DNA of 64,000 bases from NCBI GenBank assembly GCA_031216915.1, contig CM062296.1, positions 663,463,838 to 663,527,837 of the forward strand, given 5' to 3'. Of this stretch, positions 43,233 to 54,678 are shown in pieces. The stretch is from Pictodentalium vernedei. Lineage: Eukaryota; Mollusca; Scaphopoda; Dentaliida; Dentaliidae. The position numbers and the translations under genes are program-made. Numbering within the stretch: position 1 is the first letter of the stretch; each line of letters starts with the position of its first letter. The notes beneath the pieces are model-generated. The model worked only from the letters and a program-made list of their open reading frames with translations, searched no databases and was not told the origin of the DNA.

Positions 43233-44295
43233 TTATTTATACAAAACAATCAGGGAAGACGGGTTGGCACAGGAAATGATGGAAGAATACGAATTTAGAG
43301 TTGTATCAGTTATTGACTTTTTAAACAAGGACCTACTGCATTGTTGTAATTCTGGGTTTAAATCATTCCATATTTTCGGAAAAGAATAAGGTGGGAGATC
43401 CGCTGAGAAACGTGTTCGCGGTTTGTACGCATGCACCCTGATTGTCTGGTTTCCATTCCCGGAGGGATTTGAATAGATTTCAAAAGTACTTTCAAAAGAT
43501 ACAGGCAGTTTATTATGATATCAGTCATGCATAAACAAAAGAACATGTAACCTATATAGGTCATCGAATTTCAGTATGCCACAATTTTTTAATAATGATT
43601 CGGTGTGCGAGGTATATTTTCTGTTCGTTATAGTGCGAATAGCCTTTTTTTGCAGGGTTATAATTCTTTTTGTTGACGGTACATGGCCCTAAATAAGTAT
43701 ACCATACAGTAAATGGCTATGTATAAGTGAGTAATATAGTGTCTTTAAGGCCTTAAAAGGAAGAAATTGTTTTGCCCTATTTAAGACGTAAATTGCCCTC
43801 GCCACTTTTAAACAAACTAGAGATGTGTGTTGTTTAAATTTTAGATTTTTGTCCATGTGGACTCCAAGAAATTCAACTGAAGTTTCTTCTTGTTGCTTAC
43901 TAATTAATGGAATATCTGTATTATTAAGAGTAATTTTTCTACCAATGGCGTTATAGGAATCATTTTGTGGATGCAGTAACATGGATTTTGTTTTATTAGC
44001 ACTCAGACATAGTCCATTTGCAGAACACTATTCACTTATCTTATCAAGTTCAGAGATGGTCTCTTCTATTAGGTTATCTAGATTGTTACCAGATGTAAAA
44101 CCTGTAGTGTCATCTGCAAAAGCCAAGACATTTAGCAGGGTGGAGTGGCTGATGTCGTTGATGTATAATAAGAAGAGGGTAGGGCCTAAAATTTAACCTT
44201 GAGGTACAACTGTTGTGGCTGCCAATGTGTCCGATGTGTTATTCATAAAAGAAACAAATTGGCATCTTCCTGTTAGATAATCTTAGATAAACCAG
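43233..44295 (-). pseudogene. 5'-truncated non-LTR (LINE) reverse transcriptase
   Basis: Minus strand. From about 44290 downward: FVSFMNNTSDTLAATTVVPQG then an in-frame stop, ILGPTLFLLYINDIS, the catalytic box FADD (near 44115-44135), NKTKSMLLHP, FLGVHMDKNLKF and ARAIYVLNRAKQFLPF (43982-43689), then the C-terminal segment (TVPSTKRIITLQKKAIRTITN-like; HAYKPRTRFSADLPPYSF; 43564-43233). This is the fingers-palm-thumb and C-terminal region of a CR1/Jockey-like LINE. Two stops are certain (after PQG, and within DKISE-stop-CSANG) plus a frame change near 43690, so it is dead. The endonuclease and 5' part are missing, as usual for truncated LINE insertions. Confidence 0.87.
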
Positions 44296-44665
44296 AGAAA
44301 CCATATTTAAGGAAAACAGTGGGGGAAGGGACTTTTCCCCTCTCCAACCTGCCCTCATCATATCCCAAATCCCAGCCACACCAGCTGTCTTGGTCCCCCT
44401 GTCTCTGCTGTGCTTATTAATTTCATGTCAAAATACTTGGCAGACATTTAACTAGTAAATGCCATGAAGACTCACACCATTCTGTGGAGTAAGACTGTCG
44501 TCAAATTTTTGTGAGCATATTTCACCCTTCCTACCCTTTTTGTAGCTGCAAAATTATCTTTTGATGAAGGACTATGTTAGGTAAAGAGCTTATGAGCGAA
44601 TAATGTGGACAGATCCACACTGTCCAAAACACAGAAATAGTCAAACAAGTCTTGTTAAATTTCAG
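44296..44665. other. AK9 intron ending at exon C acceptor
   Basis: No repeat recognised. Ends with the acceptor 'cttgttaaatttcag' at 44651-44665. Confidence 0.5.
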
Positions 44666-44822
44666 GTACTCAACATGGATGAGTTAATTAAACCTAGAAT
44701 GGCAGAAGAGAAAGACAAATTTTTGAAGCAGACAAAAGAGGAAGTCACAGAGCAAGCTATACAAACTGTTAAAGCCAAACTGAAGGAGCAGATGGAAGCT
44801 GAGGCTGCAGCAAGAGAAGAAG
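44666..44822 (+). CDS. AK9: Adenylate kinase 9, internal exon C
   Basis: Exon of 157 bp continuing the kinase domain directly from exon B (phase 0): GAK|VLNMDELIKPRMAEEKDKF, then LKQTKEEVTEQAIQTVKAK and LKEQMEAEAAAREE. 'VLNMDELI' is the strand and helix that follow the P-loop helix in adenylate kinases, here in the AK9 version. The charged stretch after it predicts a helix or coiled coil, typical of the long AK9 insertions. Donor 'g|gtaact' at 44823, ending in phase 1. No stop in the exon. The next exon was not found in the remaining 19 kb, so the intron probably runs beyond the window. Confidence 0.9.
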
Positions 44823-44951
44823 GTAACTGTCATAAGTACTTCGTGTTTGACAATGCCCATGTGTGTTTTCACATAGTTAACCCTTTACCTAACACAGAAA
44901 GACAGATGACACTTACCAACAAATTCTTGAATAACTAATATTTTTATACTG

Positions 44952-45141
44952 TACCAATGACCCAGACATAGCTGGTGCTAACTCTTAAAAATCTAGGGCC
45001 AAACACAAATTTTGCCCCCCAATCCCCAAAATTTGCATCTAAAACCAAAGAAATCATGTCCTGAATGGCCCTCCATACTACACCTCTACTGCACATGCGC
45101 AGTGTCAAGGACGTCCCGAAATTGCCACCATTAATCATTCT
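44952..45141 (+). repeat. DIRS-5 left ITR
   Basis: Pairs with 50541-50729. The palindrome core is changed on this side ('gcacatgcgcag'). Confidence 0.88.
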
Positions 45142-46282
45142 TTGTTTGGCCCTTCATCAGTTAACATCTGACTGATCTTTGTGCTTGTAAATCTCAGTTT
45201 AAATGATGCCAGACACATAAATATTAGAGAAATGGTGGTTCTAAGGAGGATATAGAAGGAGGAGAGGAAAAATGAGTGACAGAAAATAATCAGGGCTGTA
45301 ACTTAAAATTTTTTAATGAAATTGTGTTAAGTTACCTATTTTCGAGGCAACGGCCTGTTGTGGTCATTCTTGCTATAAAGTTACACTGCTTGTTCAGTGT
45401 TTTCCTCTCTCCTTTTCCTTTAAGTCCCTCCTTGCTATTCTCCCATGCTTTTGGCATATTTTCTGTAATATTATTACTAAAATTTCTTGGGAGTTTTAGC
45501 TGGATAACAGAATGAATTCTGTTCTTTTCCCCATGTTTACGTCTTCACCCTTGGGTGTTCAGGCGTAGTGTTCTGCATCTACCATCTGAAGTTCTGTAGT
45601 TTCTTCCCTGGAAGTCTCTGTTTTGCATCAGATAGTGTATTATTGGTAACTGATTTCGGGCCAAGGTTATCAGTGCCTGGAGTCATGTTTCTGGTGTTTT
45701 TACACTTCTTGTTTACATTGACAACAGCCTCTGTGTGAGGGGGATTTCTTGAAAATAATATATTGATGTTAGTTTAATCATATCTAGATACATTATTATT
45801 ATTCCTAAGTGTTGCATTAAATTTTTAAAATATTTTTAAAATTTTTGTCCACACTTAGGCTTGGGATCCATTGGGGCTCAATGTTACTTTTCAGAAACTT
45901 GGGCTTTTCTGAAAAAATATTTTTTCAAAAAATTATTTTGATTTCAATTATTTTTTCTATGTTAATGGATCATGTTATTATGTATTTTGATTTGCAGGGG
46001 TTGGTGCGAGTACTAGGACTTTGTTTTCTTTTCACAATGAAAGGATATTGTTCAATTGGATTAAGAGGAAATCTTCCTCTGACTTTCATAATCATTGCAT
46101 AAATGTAGTCAGTGTACTCGCACTAACTCCTGTTCAGTATGTGTTATTTTCGATGACAACATGGGAAGCGTGTGTCACGGTATGTTAGGAGGGAAATGGC
46201 CATGCCGGTCCTTTCCCCGCAGGGTCACTCTAGTTTATCAATCTCTATTTCAGACGATCAAGAACAGGGTGATGTATCCGTG

Positions 46283-47929
46283 ATGTCTTCAAAAAGTGTG
46301 CCTCCGTCATCACTATTAATGAAGAGCTAGCGGAAAAGTGCTCATGGAAATACGCCAATTGCCTAAGAGGTCCCTAGTAGGATCGACGGCCTTTGACGTC
46401 CGCTAGCTCGCCCGGTGCAGCGTCCATTCATCGAATGGTTCGGCAGCCGGGTTCGTCCGTTGCGGTCTAGAAGGAGTTTTGGGTGATGCGAGCACTGTAA
46501 AACAACCAAGTGCACACCCAGTGACGGCGGATTAGAGGAGAGATTGGAGGAAGCCTGTTAGTCTGGTTCCTAGCTCGTCCAGGTCCGTCCGGGCTGCGAG
46601 CGAGAGAGGTCCCTCTCTCGTACAACAACATCTGGGACCAGATGTTGTGATACAAAAGTTTCGCATTCAGAGCATATGTCCGCCGCTCGGGATGCTCCGT
46701 TATATAGACAGCCCGAGAGACTGTCGATAATGCTTCCTCATCCTCACGGCATCGCACACGACCGCAACTTGGCTACGTGACCTCGAGTATCCTGCCAACT
46801 TCGTCATTCAGTGATTCCATGGCGAACAGGTCACGCCATCCGGTAGCCGAGGGACACGAGGCCTATACACTCCGGTCGCTCGCATAATAGAGGTATACAC
46901 GGGGTAACGAACACGGAGCTTCCAGCGGCAAAGCATCGTAAGACCGCTTCTCCACAGGCCTCAGTGACGGACGTGCTATCCAAAATAGCACAGCTTATCG
47001 CAGCATCCCAGCAAACGACAGAATCTCTGTCGGATGAGGAATAATCCGACAACGCTGGGTCGGTTCGCTCCGCTGATGCATCAGGTACGGACGACCGAAC
47101 ACTTCATAGGGTCTGACAGGATGGCGAAAGGGATTCGGTCGATTTCGAGCTTTCCCTTTCGGAACAACAGAAGATGCCATACAGTTCTTCCTGCATTATC
47201 TTCCAGAGGTTGTTCCGTCGGACTAGAATGCTGCAATGCTGAATAAAAGACTAATAGCATCATTGGACACAGAGTTTTTGATCGGTTCAGGGACATCGTC
47301 CCTGAGTTGCCGACACAGTCCAATAATGTCACTAGAACTTTCGAATTATTGAACGACGCCATATATATATAAGCTTGCTACCAAAACACACTAGTCTAGT
47401 TTCTTGTCCGCAAATGCTCTAATCTGCCTTTCATCAATTCTAGGAATAATTTGAAATGGCAGGACAGGGCATACTGAGAGTTCCTCTGTGTCTAGATGAC
47501 GAGGCTGAAGACTGGGTATTGTCTTTTTCGCCATCTATGTCAATTCCAACCACGACGTTGAAAATGACAATGATGTCTAATAGACTTAACTTAGACGCTT
47601 TATCATATGTAGACCACCTTACTGAGGTGTTATGTAGACCACCTTACTGAGGTGTTATCATTACGTCTTCAAGAGAAAGAATTCCAGGATATGATTCTTA
47701 ATGAGATTTCTTTCAAGGGCAGTAGTTTTCCACGTATAACTCCGCCCTTCAGTGGCAACCTGGAGTTGGTTAGACGTGAAACAGCCCTAGCTACATCCAC
47801 GTGCGTGGATAGTAAGATGAAGAACTCTCTCAGAGTCGCTTCGGTCTCGGAGAAGCTTCTCTTTGACGTCAACCTTTCAGCAATCTTTGAATTGCTCGAT
47901 ATACACGTTCTCTTGTCAATCAAGTTTAA
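46283..47929 (+). pseudogene. Degenerate gag-like ORF1 of DIRS-5 (single unit)
   Basis: One N-terminal unit (46283-about 47410), then MAGQGILRVPLCLDDEAED (47456), DALSYVDHLTEVL, NEISFKGSSFPRITPPF and NLELVRRETALATSTCVDS (47652-47966), all gag C-terminal segments. A ~29-bp tandem duplication ('gtagaccaccttactgaggtgttat') at about 47607-47660 breaks the frame. With one unit it may show the arrangement before the gag duplication, or a later loss. Confidence 0.7.
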
Positions 47930-49806
47930 CAAGAGATTCAGACGTGGGCAAACATTCGGTGGTTGACTCAGAGAGTTCCACTGTAGTTGCCGGATCCAAG
48001 TTTTTCGATTATGACGGATGCCAGTCAAACAGGTTGGGGCACAATATTGATCCCAACGGATTCGAAGTGCCAGGGTCTTTGGGTTCCACAGTTTTTAGGC
48101 AAGCACTTAACTTCCAAGAAATGATATTATTTTGGCTTGCACTATGTCATTGGATGAACATTATTCAGAAACGCATGTCCAAATCCTGTCCGATAATACG
48201 ACAGTAGTTGCGTATATCCGGAACCAGGGAGGCACTCATTCGGTTCCGTTATTGAATTTAACGGAAAGAATCCTTCTGTGTGTTATAGAACACCAAGTTC
48301 TGTTTCGGTCCGTCATATTCTGGGTCGTCGGATCGTATTAGCAGACCCCCTTTCACGTAAGGGTCGATTGTTGCCGTCAGAATAGACTCTCAACAAACAG
48401 GTATTCAATCAGATTTGCTACCAATGGGAGCGCCCAGTGATAATTTATTTGCGACACAACTCACCAATCAATTGCAGACGTATGTGTCACCGTGTCCGGA
48501 TCCCCGAGCATATGTAGTTAACGCTCCATCGATCTAGAAGGACGGGATGATTGATTCAGCAAGTATTGCTAGGATTATACATTCACAATACAATTCTGTT
48601 GGTAGCATCTCTGTCTCCACAGCGACCGTGGATAAATTTACTTAGGTGTCTGCTGTGGGATTTACCGTGAAAACTTCCTCCACGAGAGGATCTTTTCTTG
48701 CTGGGGAAATTGTGTCAACTTCATCACAACCCGCAAGGTCTCAACCTTCACGTATTTCATTGTGCGGTCCTTCTTGCATGGCAAGCATTGTACAGGACGA
48801 GCAGTGGACACGATTTCTAACTGTAGGAGGACCTCCTCTTCGCTATTCTATGCGGCTAAAGTGGAGGGCCTTCCGTCGTTGGTGTAGGGATCTTTATGTT
48901 GATATTTTTGATCCCTCCATGCCAGACATTGCAAACTTTCTAGTATACTTGTTTGACAAGATCAACTGCAGCCAGTTACTATTAAAGGTTATAGGTCTAT
49001 GTTATCTGATACCTATGCACACCATGATAGTTTACAATTGAGCCTAATGTCTCTTTATCTAAGTTAGTTTGAAACTTTTCGATAAATAGACCTAGAATCC
49101 TTAGATTAATTCCTATACGGAATTTAGCTTGGGTTCTTATTAAACTAAAGCAACCTTTTGATCCTCTTGAGACAGTAGTTTCAAATTCTGGCCTTTTAAG
49201 ACAGCAATTCTCTTAGTCTTCTCTTCTGCTGAAGAGTCAGTGAGCTTCATGCACTATCGGTGGACGATTCTCACTTTCGTAGTATCGGAAACTCTATTAC
49301 CTTTACTACTAATGTTGGATTTTTGGTTAAGAATCAGGCTCCTAATAAATATCCGGAACCTATTGTTTTTAAGGTCCTTCCATCTTCGAATGGGCATAGG
49401 CCTTTACTCTGTCCGGCTAGACCTTTATGTATTTATTAACAGATCTCCGTTTATCAGTAAGGACGTAAAGCTTCTTCTGGCTATGATGCCTAATAGAAAG
49501 GTCATTACGGTCCATTCTATTGCTAATGCATTCAATTAACTATCGGTACTGCTTAGGATAATCTGTCCTTAACTCAGCAGTCTGTGCTTAAGATTTCGGC
49601 TCATGAAGTAGAGCTCTTCTACATCTTGGGCTTACGTAAATAGTGTTGCTATTATAGATTTACAGAAGGCTGCATATTGGTCTCAGCCATCCACATTCAC
49701 AAATTTTTTATCTCAGAAATATCGAGTCCATTTCTGGATGCCTGCATTGTTTAGGTCCATTATCGGCTGCTCAGAATGTCGATCACTTAACAACTGCAAC
49801 TATAGC
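47930..49806 (+). pseudogene. RT tail-RNase H-YR remnant of DIRS-5
   Basis: The clearest RNase H of the + strand copies: VQILSDNTTVVAYIRNQGG then VPLLNLTERILL (48132-48341). The YR core-binding region is readable at 48646-49041: DTISNCRR-equivalent, RYSMRLKWRAFRRWCRDLY, DPSMPDIANFLVYLFDKI, then (shifted) TIKGYRSMLSDTY. The YR C-terminal half follows with HEVR near 49598. RT palm absent, as in the sister copies. Confidence 0.85.
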
Positions 49807-49878
49807 TATGTAGGCTTTATGTTCCGGCAGTGACTCCGTCCTGCTGCCCTCTTCGCTCTGGGCTATTTGACCCAGGGC

Positions 49879-49904
49879 AAGAAAAGGGGGGGGGGGGGGG
49901 AGGG
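49879..49904 (+). other. Purine tract of DIRS-5
   Basis: 'aagaaaa' plus a G run, in the conserved position. Confidence 0.6.
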
Positions 49905-50376
49905 TGTTCCCTTGGGTCACCTGTTTTATTATGAAAACAAGGGGATACCTCCTCTGGAGTTAGTAATTCTGAGCTGTTACTGGGATGGTTTTAAGTGAAA
50001 AGTTATGTTTTAAATTCATTCATGTCATAGTTTTAAAGTATAGCATTTGAATATGTCACGTGTCAAATGGGCGTTATTATTCTATCCTCGGACACTTTTA
50101 AAAGAGTATAAAGAGTCTCAATTCTCTGGACTAACTTTATTTATTGGCTTACTTTAAAAGTAATTAGTATAAGAATTATACTGGATATTAATAGAGAATA
50201 TGGATGTTATGATGCTCAATTATAGAAGGTATTGTGTCTTTCTAATTTATCATAAATAAGAAAGATACATGTAAAGCCTAATACTCCTTTTCTCCTCGAG
50301 GGGATGACTCTATTTTATATAGTTGAGCTTATTGGATTTTCCTCTGTGTCCTGGGCCCTCTAGGCTTTTTACTATT

Positions 50377-50465
50377 CAGCTATGTCTGGGTCATTGGTAC
50401 AGTATAAAAATGTTAAAAAATTTATAGTAATTTATATATTTTTTATACTTACCAATGACCCAGAC
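50377..50465 (+). repeat. DIRS-5 ICR
   Basis: Joint at 50411|50412, identical in logic to the other copies. Confidence 0.92.
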
Positions 50466-50540
50466 GGGGATGGCCCTCCCAGGAGTTGGGAACTCATACC
50501 TCCCCGCTGAGGACATAGCGCTTACCAGGCACTGATGGTA

Positions 50541-50729
50541 AGAATGATTAATGGCGCCAATTTCGGGACGTCCTTGACACTGCGCATGCGCAGTAGAGGT
50601 GTAGTATGGAGGGCCATTCAGGACATGATTTCTTTGGTTTTAGATGCCAATTTTGGGGATTGGGGGCAAAATTTGTGTTTGGCCCTAGATTTTTAAGAGT
50701 TAGCACCAGCTATGTCTGGGTCATTGGTA
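50541..50729 (+). repeat. DIRS-5 right ITR
   Basis: Inverted match to 44952-45141, with the complete TGCGCATGCGCA core. Confidence 0.88.
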
Positions 50730-51090
50730 AGTATAAAAAATATATAAATTACTATAAATTTTTTAACTTTTTTCATTTTTGTGTCAAAAACATAGCTTAT
50801 GACCCCTCATTGGAATGAGCTCATTGAGCTAAATTTATGTTTTTGAGACAAAAAATATAAAAATAATGAAAATTGAATGGTGATTTTTGTGAATAGTACT
50901 GGCCAGTTTTGGCTGTTATGTTGGGTAAAGGGTTAAAATAATAACTGTTATGTTTTTTTCCATGTATACAGAGTACTGATTGTGGAACAAATTCATTATC
51001 TGTGTGGAGAGCTATGAAGGAGCTAGTGTCAAAATCATAAGATTGTTTCTTGGTACCCATTGAGAATCATAACAGTCATTTCTTACAGTT

Positions 51091-51446
51091 AGGGGGTACG
51101 GTGGCTCAGTTGGTAGAGGTGCAGGCTGCAAGCCGAGAGGTGCTCGGTTCGAATCCCACCTGCGGCAACCACGTTGTGTCCTTGGGCAAGACACTTCACC
51201 CCCATTGCCCACGTGGGGGCACGGTGACGTTGTGTACTAAGGCGTACTGCACGTCAATGGTGCACCTGTCTTCAACTAATGCTAACCCTGCTTGTGTGGA
51301 GTTGGTATGTTGGGGAGCTGACAGATGCTCGCCGTTGCTCGGTGGTTCTCTCCGGGTACTCCGGCTTTCTCCACCCGTAAAACTGTCACGGTCATGGTTA
51401 GCCATTGTGCAGAAATATGTGACCTTAAACACCAATAAATAAATAA
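51091..51446 (+). mobile_element. tRNA-derived SINE, full length with TSDs
   Basis: The head has RNA polymerase III promoter boxes: A-box 'tggctcagttggtagag' and B-box 'ggttcgaatcc'. Then 'ccttgggcaagacacttcac', a body with 'ctctccgggtactccggc' and the tail '...gtgaccttaaacaccaataaataaataaa'. The 13-bp duplication 'atttcttacagtt' flanks it exactly (51078-51090, 51447-51459). It is not a tRNA gene: the tRNA fold is not continued and the retroposition duplications are present. Confidence 0.9.
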
Positions 51447-51459
51447 ATTTCTTACAGTT

Positions 51460-52105
51460 TGAGGAACTTTAGAATAATATGTAACATATATCCCTCCGGT
51501 CCTTAACTTCTGGTACTCTGGTGGCACAATAAAATATTTTTACGACTTTAGCTGCCCAATTAAGACTAAGAATTTAACCAATAATATCTTCTTTCTCAGT
51601 CATTCATTCAGCTCTGTCAAAGGAGATATAATCAGTTAAATTCACAGTTCATTATGGGAAAACTTTGAATCTGAAAACACTGATATTTTGACATCAGACA
51701 GCGAATAGATCAGCAAACAAAACAGCTTAGCATATTCCACCGGATAAATGCTTGACTAACATTTGTCCTTCAGAGTCTAAAAACACTTGTCCAGAAAAAG
51801 GTCAAGCTATAACTTTGTTTTGTATTCTTAAAATAACTTATACAAAAACATTGTTAAGAATTATCTCTCCCATATACACTTAAAATACAAAGGAAATAAA
51901 TCTTAGACAACATGCCTCCAAAGTAGAAGAAATAAAGGTGCCCTAGTCTAAGTTGTTGAAGGCAAGCAGTGTCAGCTTGCATATCTGTTCAAGAAATCTG
52001 CTTGTGTGACAGGTGACCAGTTGATGTTCAAACTATTTGCCAATACAGTGGAGGCCACATAATTGGATATCCCTTAATTGAATTACCCTGTTAATTGAAT
52101 ATATA
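51460..52105. other. AK9 intron, mostly featureless
   Basis: At 52045-52105 'acagtggaggccac...taccctgttaattgaata' resembles the end of a pogo/Tigger-type element; a possible counterpart ('attcaattaacaggg...cagtg') lies at about 60680-60710, outside the Tc1. Otherwise nothing recognised. Confidence 0.4.
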
Positions 52106-52307
52106 CTGAGTCAAAAAAGAAAGTATAATAAACTTTGAGGAGCAATTTTTTTAGTATTATCGATTTTAATCATAAACAAATTATTGTAAATTATATTTCG
52201 AGTCTAGCTGTATGAATTTGTATAATTTCATGTTCTTACAGTTGCCAGCGTCACATCAGCACGTCGCAATGCAGACATGGGGTGAAATGAAAAGTTCACA
52301 CATGCAG

Positions 52308-53057
52308 TCAATAACGTGTATGTCCACCATTTGCCTCTTGGATGGCAAGACATCGATGGTGCATGGACCTGATAAGTCTTTGGATGTCACCCTGTTGTAT
52401 TGCGTTCCACCCCTGCCTTAGAACATTACGTAAATTGCCTAACGTCTGAAGATCATGAAGTCGTACCCAACAGTCCAGTTGATCCCAAAGATGCTCGATT
52501 GGCAACAAATCTGGCAAAAGTGGTGGCCAGGAAAGAAGTTCGATGCTCTGCTCCTGAAGAAAGTCATGACAGATACGCGCCACGTGACATAGGGCATTGT
52601 CTTGCTAGAATAATTGCAATCCGATGTTATCGTTGAACAACGGGACAACAACAGCGTTAAGAATTTCGTCCCTATATCGCTGTCCATTCTGATTACCATT
52701 GATGAAGATCAACTGCATTCGATGGTGCAAGGAAATTCCTGCCCAAGCCATTACACTACCCCCGCCGAAACGGTCACATTCCCGCATGCAAGCATCAGAA
52801 AACCGTTCTCTTCGTCAGTGATACACTCTTGCCCTACCATCAGTGTACCTTAGACAAAATCGTGATTCATCACTAAAAAGAACTGTGCTCCAGTGATGCT
52901 GAGTGCAGCAAACACGCTGATGTACCCATTCCATTCTGATGGTATGGTGAGGTTGGGTAAGGATTGGTCTGTGGTATGGATGCCTACTTTGGATGCCATG
53001 TTCAGCGAGTCTGTTGTCAATCTGGAGGTATCCCAGCCTCATGCATACCAAAGGCAC
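52308..53057 (-). pseudogene. Tc1-like DD34E transposase, inactive
   Basis: Cut-and-paste transposase, one reading frame with two in-frame stops (52815-52817 and 52605-52607). In order: HHWSTVLFSDESRFCLR with the first catalytic Asp, CDRFGGGSVMAWAGISL, NGQRYRDEIL..VVPLF, QDNALCHVA with the second Asp, and LLPIEHLWDQL with the Glu. The second Asp and Glu are separated by 34 residues, the Tc1 signature (DD34E). It ends RCLAIQEANGGHTRY. The N-terminal DNA-binding part lies upstream in other frames (NRRLRAFGMHEAGIP near 53020-53085). All three catalytic residues survive, but the stops and frameshift inactivate it. Confidence 0.9.
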
Positions 53058-53354
53058 GCAACCTCCGATTTTAGGTTAACCTTGGCATTTTTTAAATGTC
53101 GGAAGACAAAAACTAGCGTGTTTTCTCAATAACTCAGACTCTCTAGTACAACATAACACAAAGAAAATTGTCTGTCACCCATTCAATTTGACATTCTCAT
53201 GAAGCACGTGCTATTTTGAAATCCGGAGCAAAATTTGTATACGGTTGGGTGGACAACAACAACATGTCATTAAACTCTTTGCACGACTTGTTGTCCACAA
53301 ACATGCAACATTAGAACTATTATATTGCATCCTTTATGCTATATTTTTATACTG

Positions 53355-53543
53355 TACCAATGACCCAGACACAGCTGGTGCTAACTCTTAAAATATAGGG
53401 CCAAACACAAATTTTGCCCCCCAATCCCCAAAATTTGCATCTAAAACCAAAGAAAACATGTCCTGAATGGCCCTCCACACTTCACCTCTACTGCGCATGC
53501 GCAGTGTCAAGGACGTTCCGAAATTGGCGCCATTAATCATTCT
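53355..53543 (+). repeat. DIRS-6 left ITR
   Basis: Pairs with 60049-60237; palindrome core intact. Confidence 0.9.
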
Positions 53544-54678
53544 AAGTTTGGCCCTTCATCAGTTAACATCTGACTGATCTTTGTGCTTGTAAATCTCAGT
53601 TTAAATGATGCCAGACACATAAATATTAGTGAAATGGTGATTCTAAGGAGGATAGACAAGGAGGAGAGGAAAAATGTGTGACAGAATATTATCAGAACTG
53701 TAACTTAAAATGTTTTAATGAAATTATGTTAAGTTACCTATTTTCGAGGCAGCAGCCATTTTGTTGTCATTCTGGTTATTTAGTTACACTGATTTTTCAG
53801 TGTTTTCCTCTCTCCCTTTCCTTTAAGTCCCCTCTTGCTATTCTCCCATGCTTTTGGCATAGCTTCTGTAATTATTATTACTAAAATTTCTTGGGAGTTT
53901 TAGCTGAATAACAGAATGAATTCTGTTCTTTTCCCCATGTTTACGTCTTCACCTACGGGTGGTTAGGCGTTGTGTTCTGCATCTACCATCTGATGTTCTG
54001 CAGTTTCTTTCCTGGAAGTCTCTGTTTTGCATCAGATAGTGTATTTTTGGTAACTGATTCCGGGCCTGGGTGCCTGGAGTCTTATTTTAGTGTTTTTACA
54101 CTCATTGTTTACATTTACAACAGCCCTCTGTGTGAGGGGGGGGATTTCTTGAAAATAATATCTTGATGTTATTTTAATCATAACTAGATACATTATTATT
54201 GTTCGTAAGTGTTAAATAAATTGTTTAAAATATTTTTAAAATTTTTGTCCACACTTAGGCTTGGGATCCATTGGGGCTCAACGTTACTTTTCAGAAACTT
54301 GGGCTATTCTGAAAAAATATTTTTTCAAAATATTTTGATTTCAATTATTTTTTCTATATTAATGGATCATATTATTATTATGTATTTTGATTGCCAGGGG
54401 TTAGTGCGAGTACCAGGACTTTGTTTTCTTTTCACATTGAAAGGATTTTGATCAATTGTAATAAGAGGAAGTCTTCCTCTGACTTTTATAATCATTCTAT
54501 ATGTGGTCAGTGTACTCGCATTAACTCCTGTTCTGTATCGTATGATTTCGATGACAATATGGGAAGCGTATGTCACGATATTAGTGGGGAATTGGACACT
54601 CCGGTCCTTTCCCCACAGGGTCACTCTACTTTATCAATTTCTATTTCAGACGATCAAGATTAGAGTGATGTATCTGTG

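Larger units (their letters stand above)
44940..50767 (+). mobile_element. DIRS-5: short RT-less DIRS copy with a single gag unit
   Basis: 5,828 bp. It has the same ends, ICR and gag-RNase H deletion as copies 1, 2, 3 and 6, but only one gag N-terminal unit, which accounts for most of the ~1.1-kb size difference. It is more diverged from copies 1, 2, 3 and 6 than they are from each other. Its insertion point in the MITE can be read to the base: host 'taat' then element then 'ttttttc', against 'taatttttttc' in the empty relative at 62100-62110. No bases gained or lost. Confidence 0.93.
44877..50936. mobile_element. Palindromic TTAACCCTTTACC MITE split by DIRS-5
   Basis: Left part 44877-44939 ('ttaaccctttacctaacaca ... 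aataactaat') and right part 50768-50936 ('ttttttcatttttgtgtc ... ggtaaagggttaa') together match the intact copy at 62042-62284. DIRS-5 occupies 44940-50767 between them. Confidence 0.85.

Noticed and set aside
51091..51165. A genuine tRNA gene
   Set aside because: A- and B-boxes are present, but the unit continues into a SINE body with an (aata)n tail and exact 13-bp target duplications.
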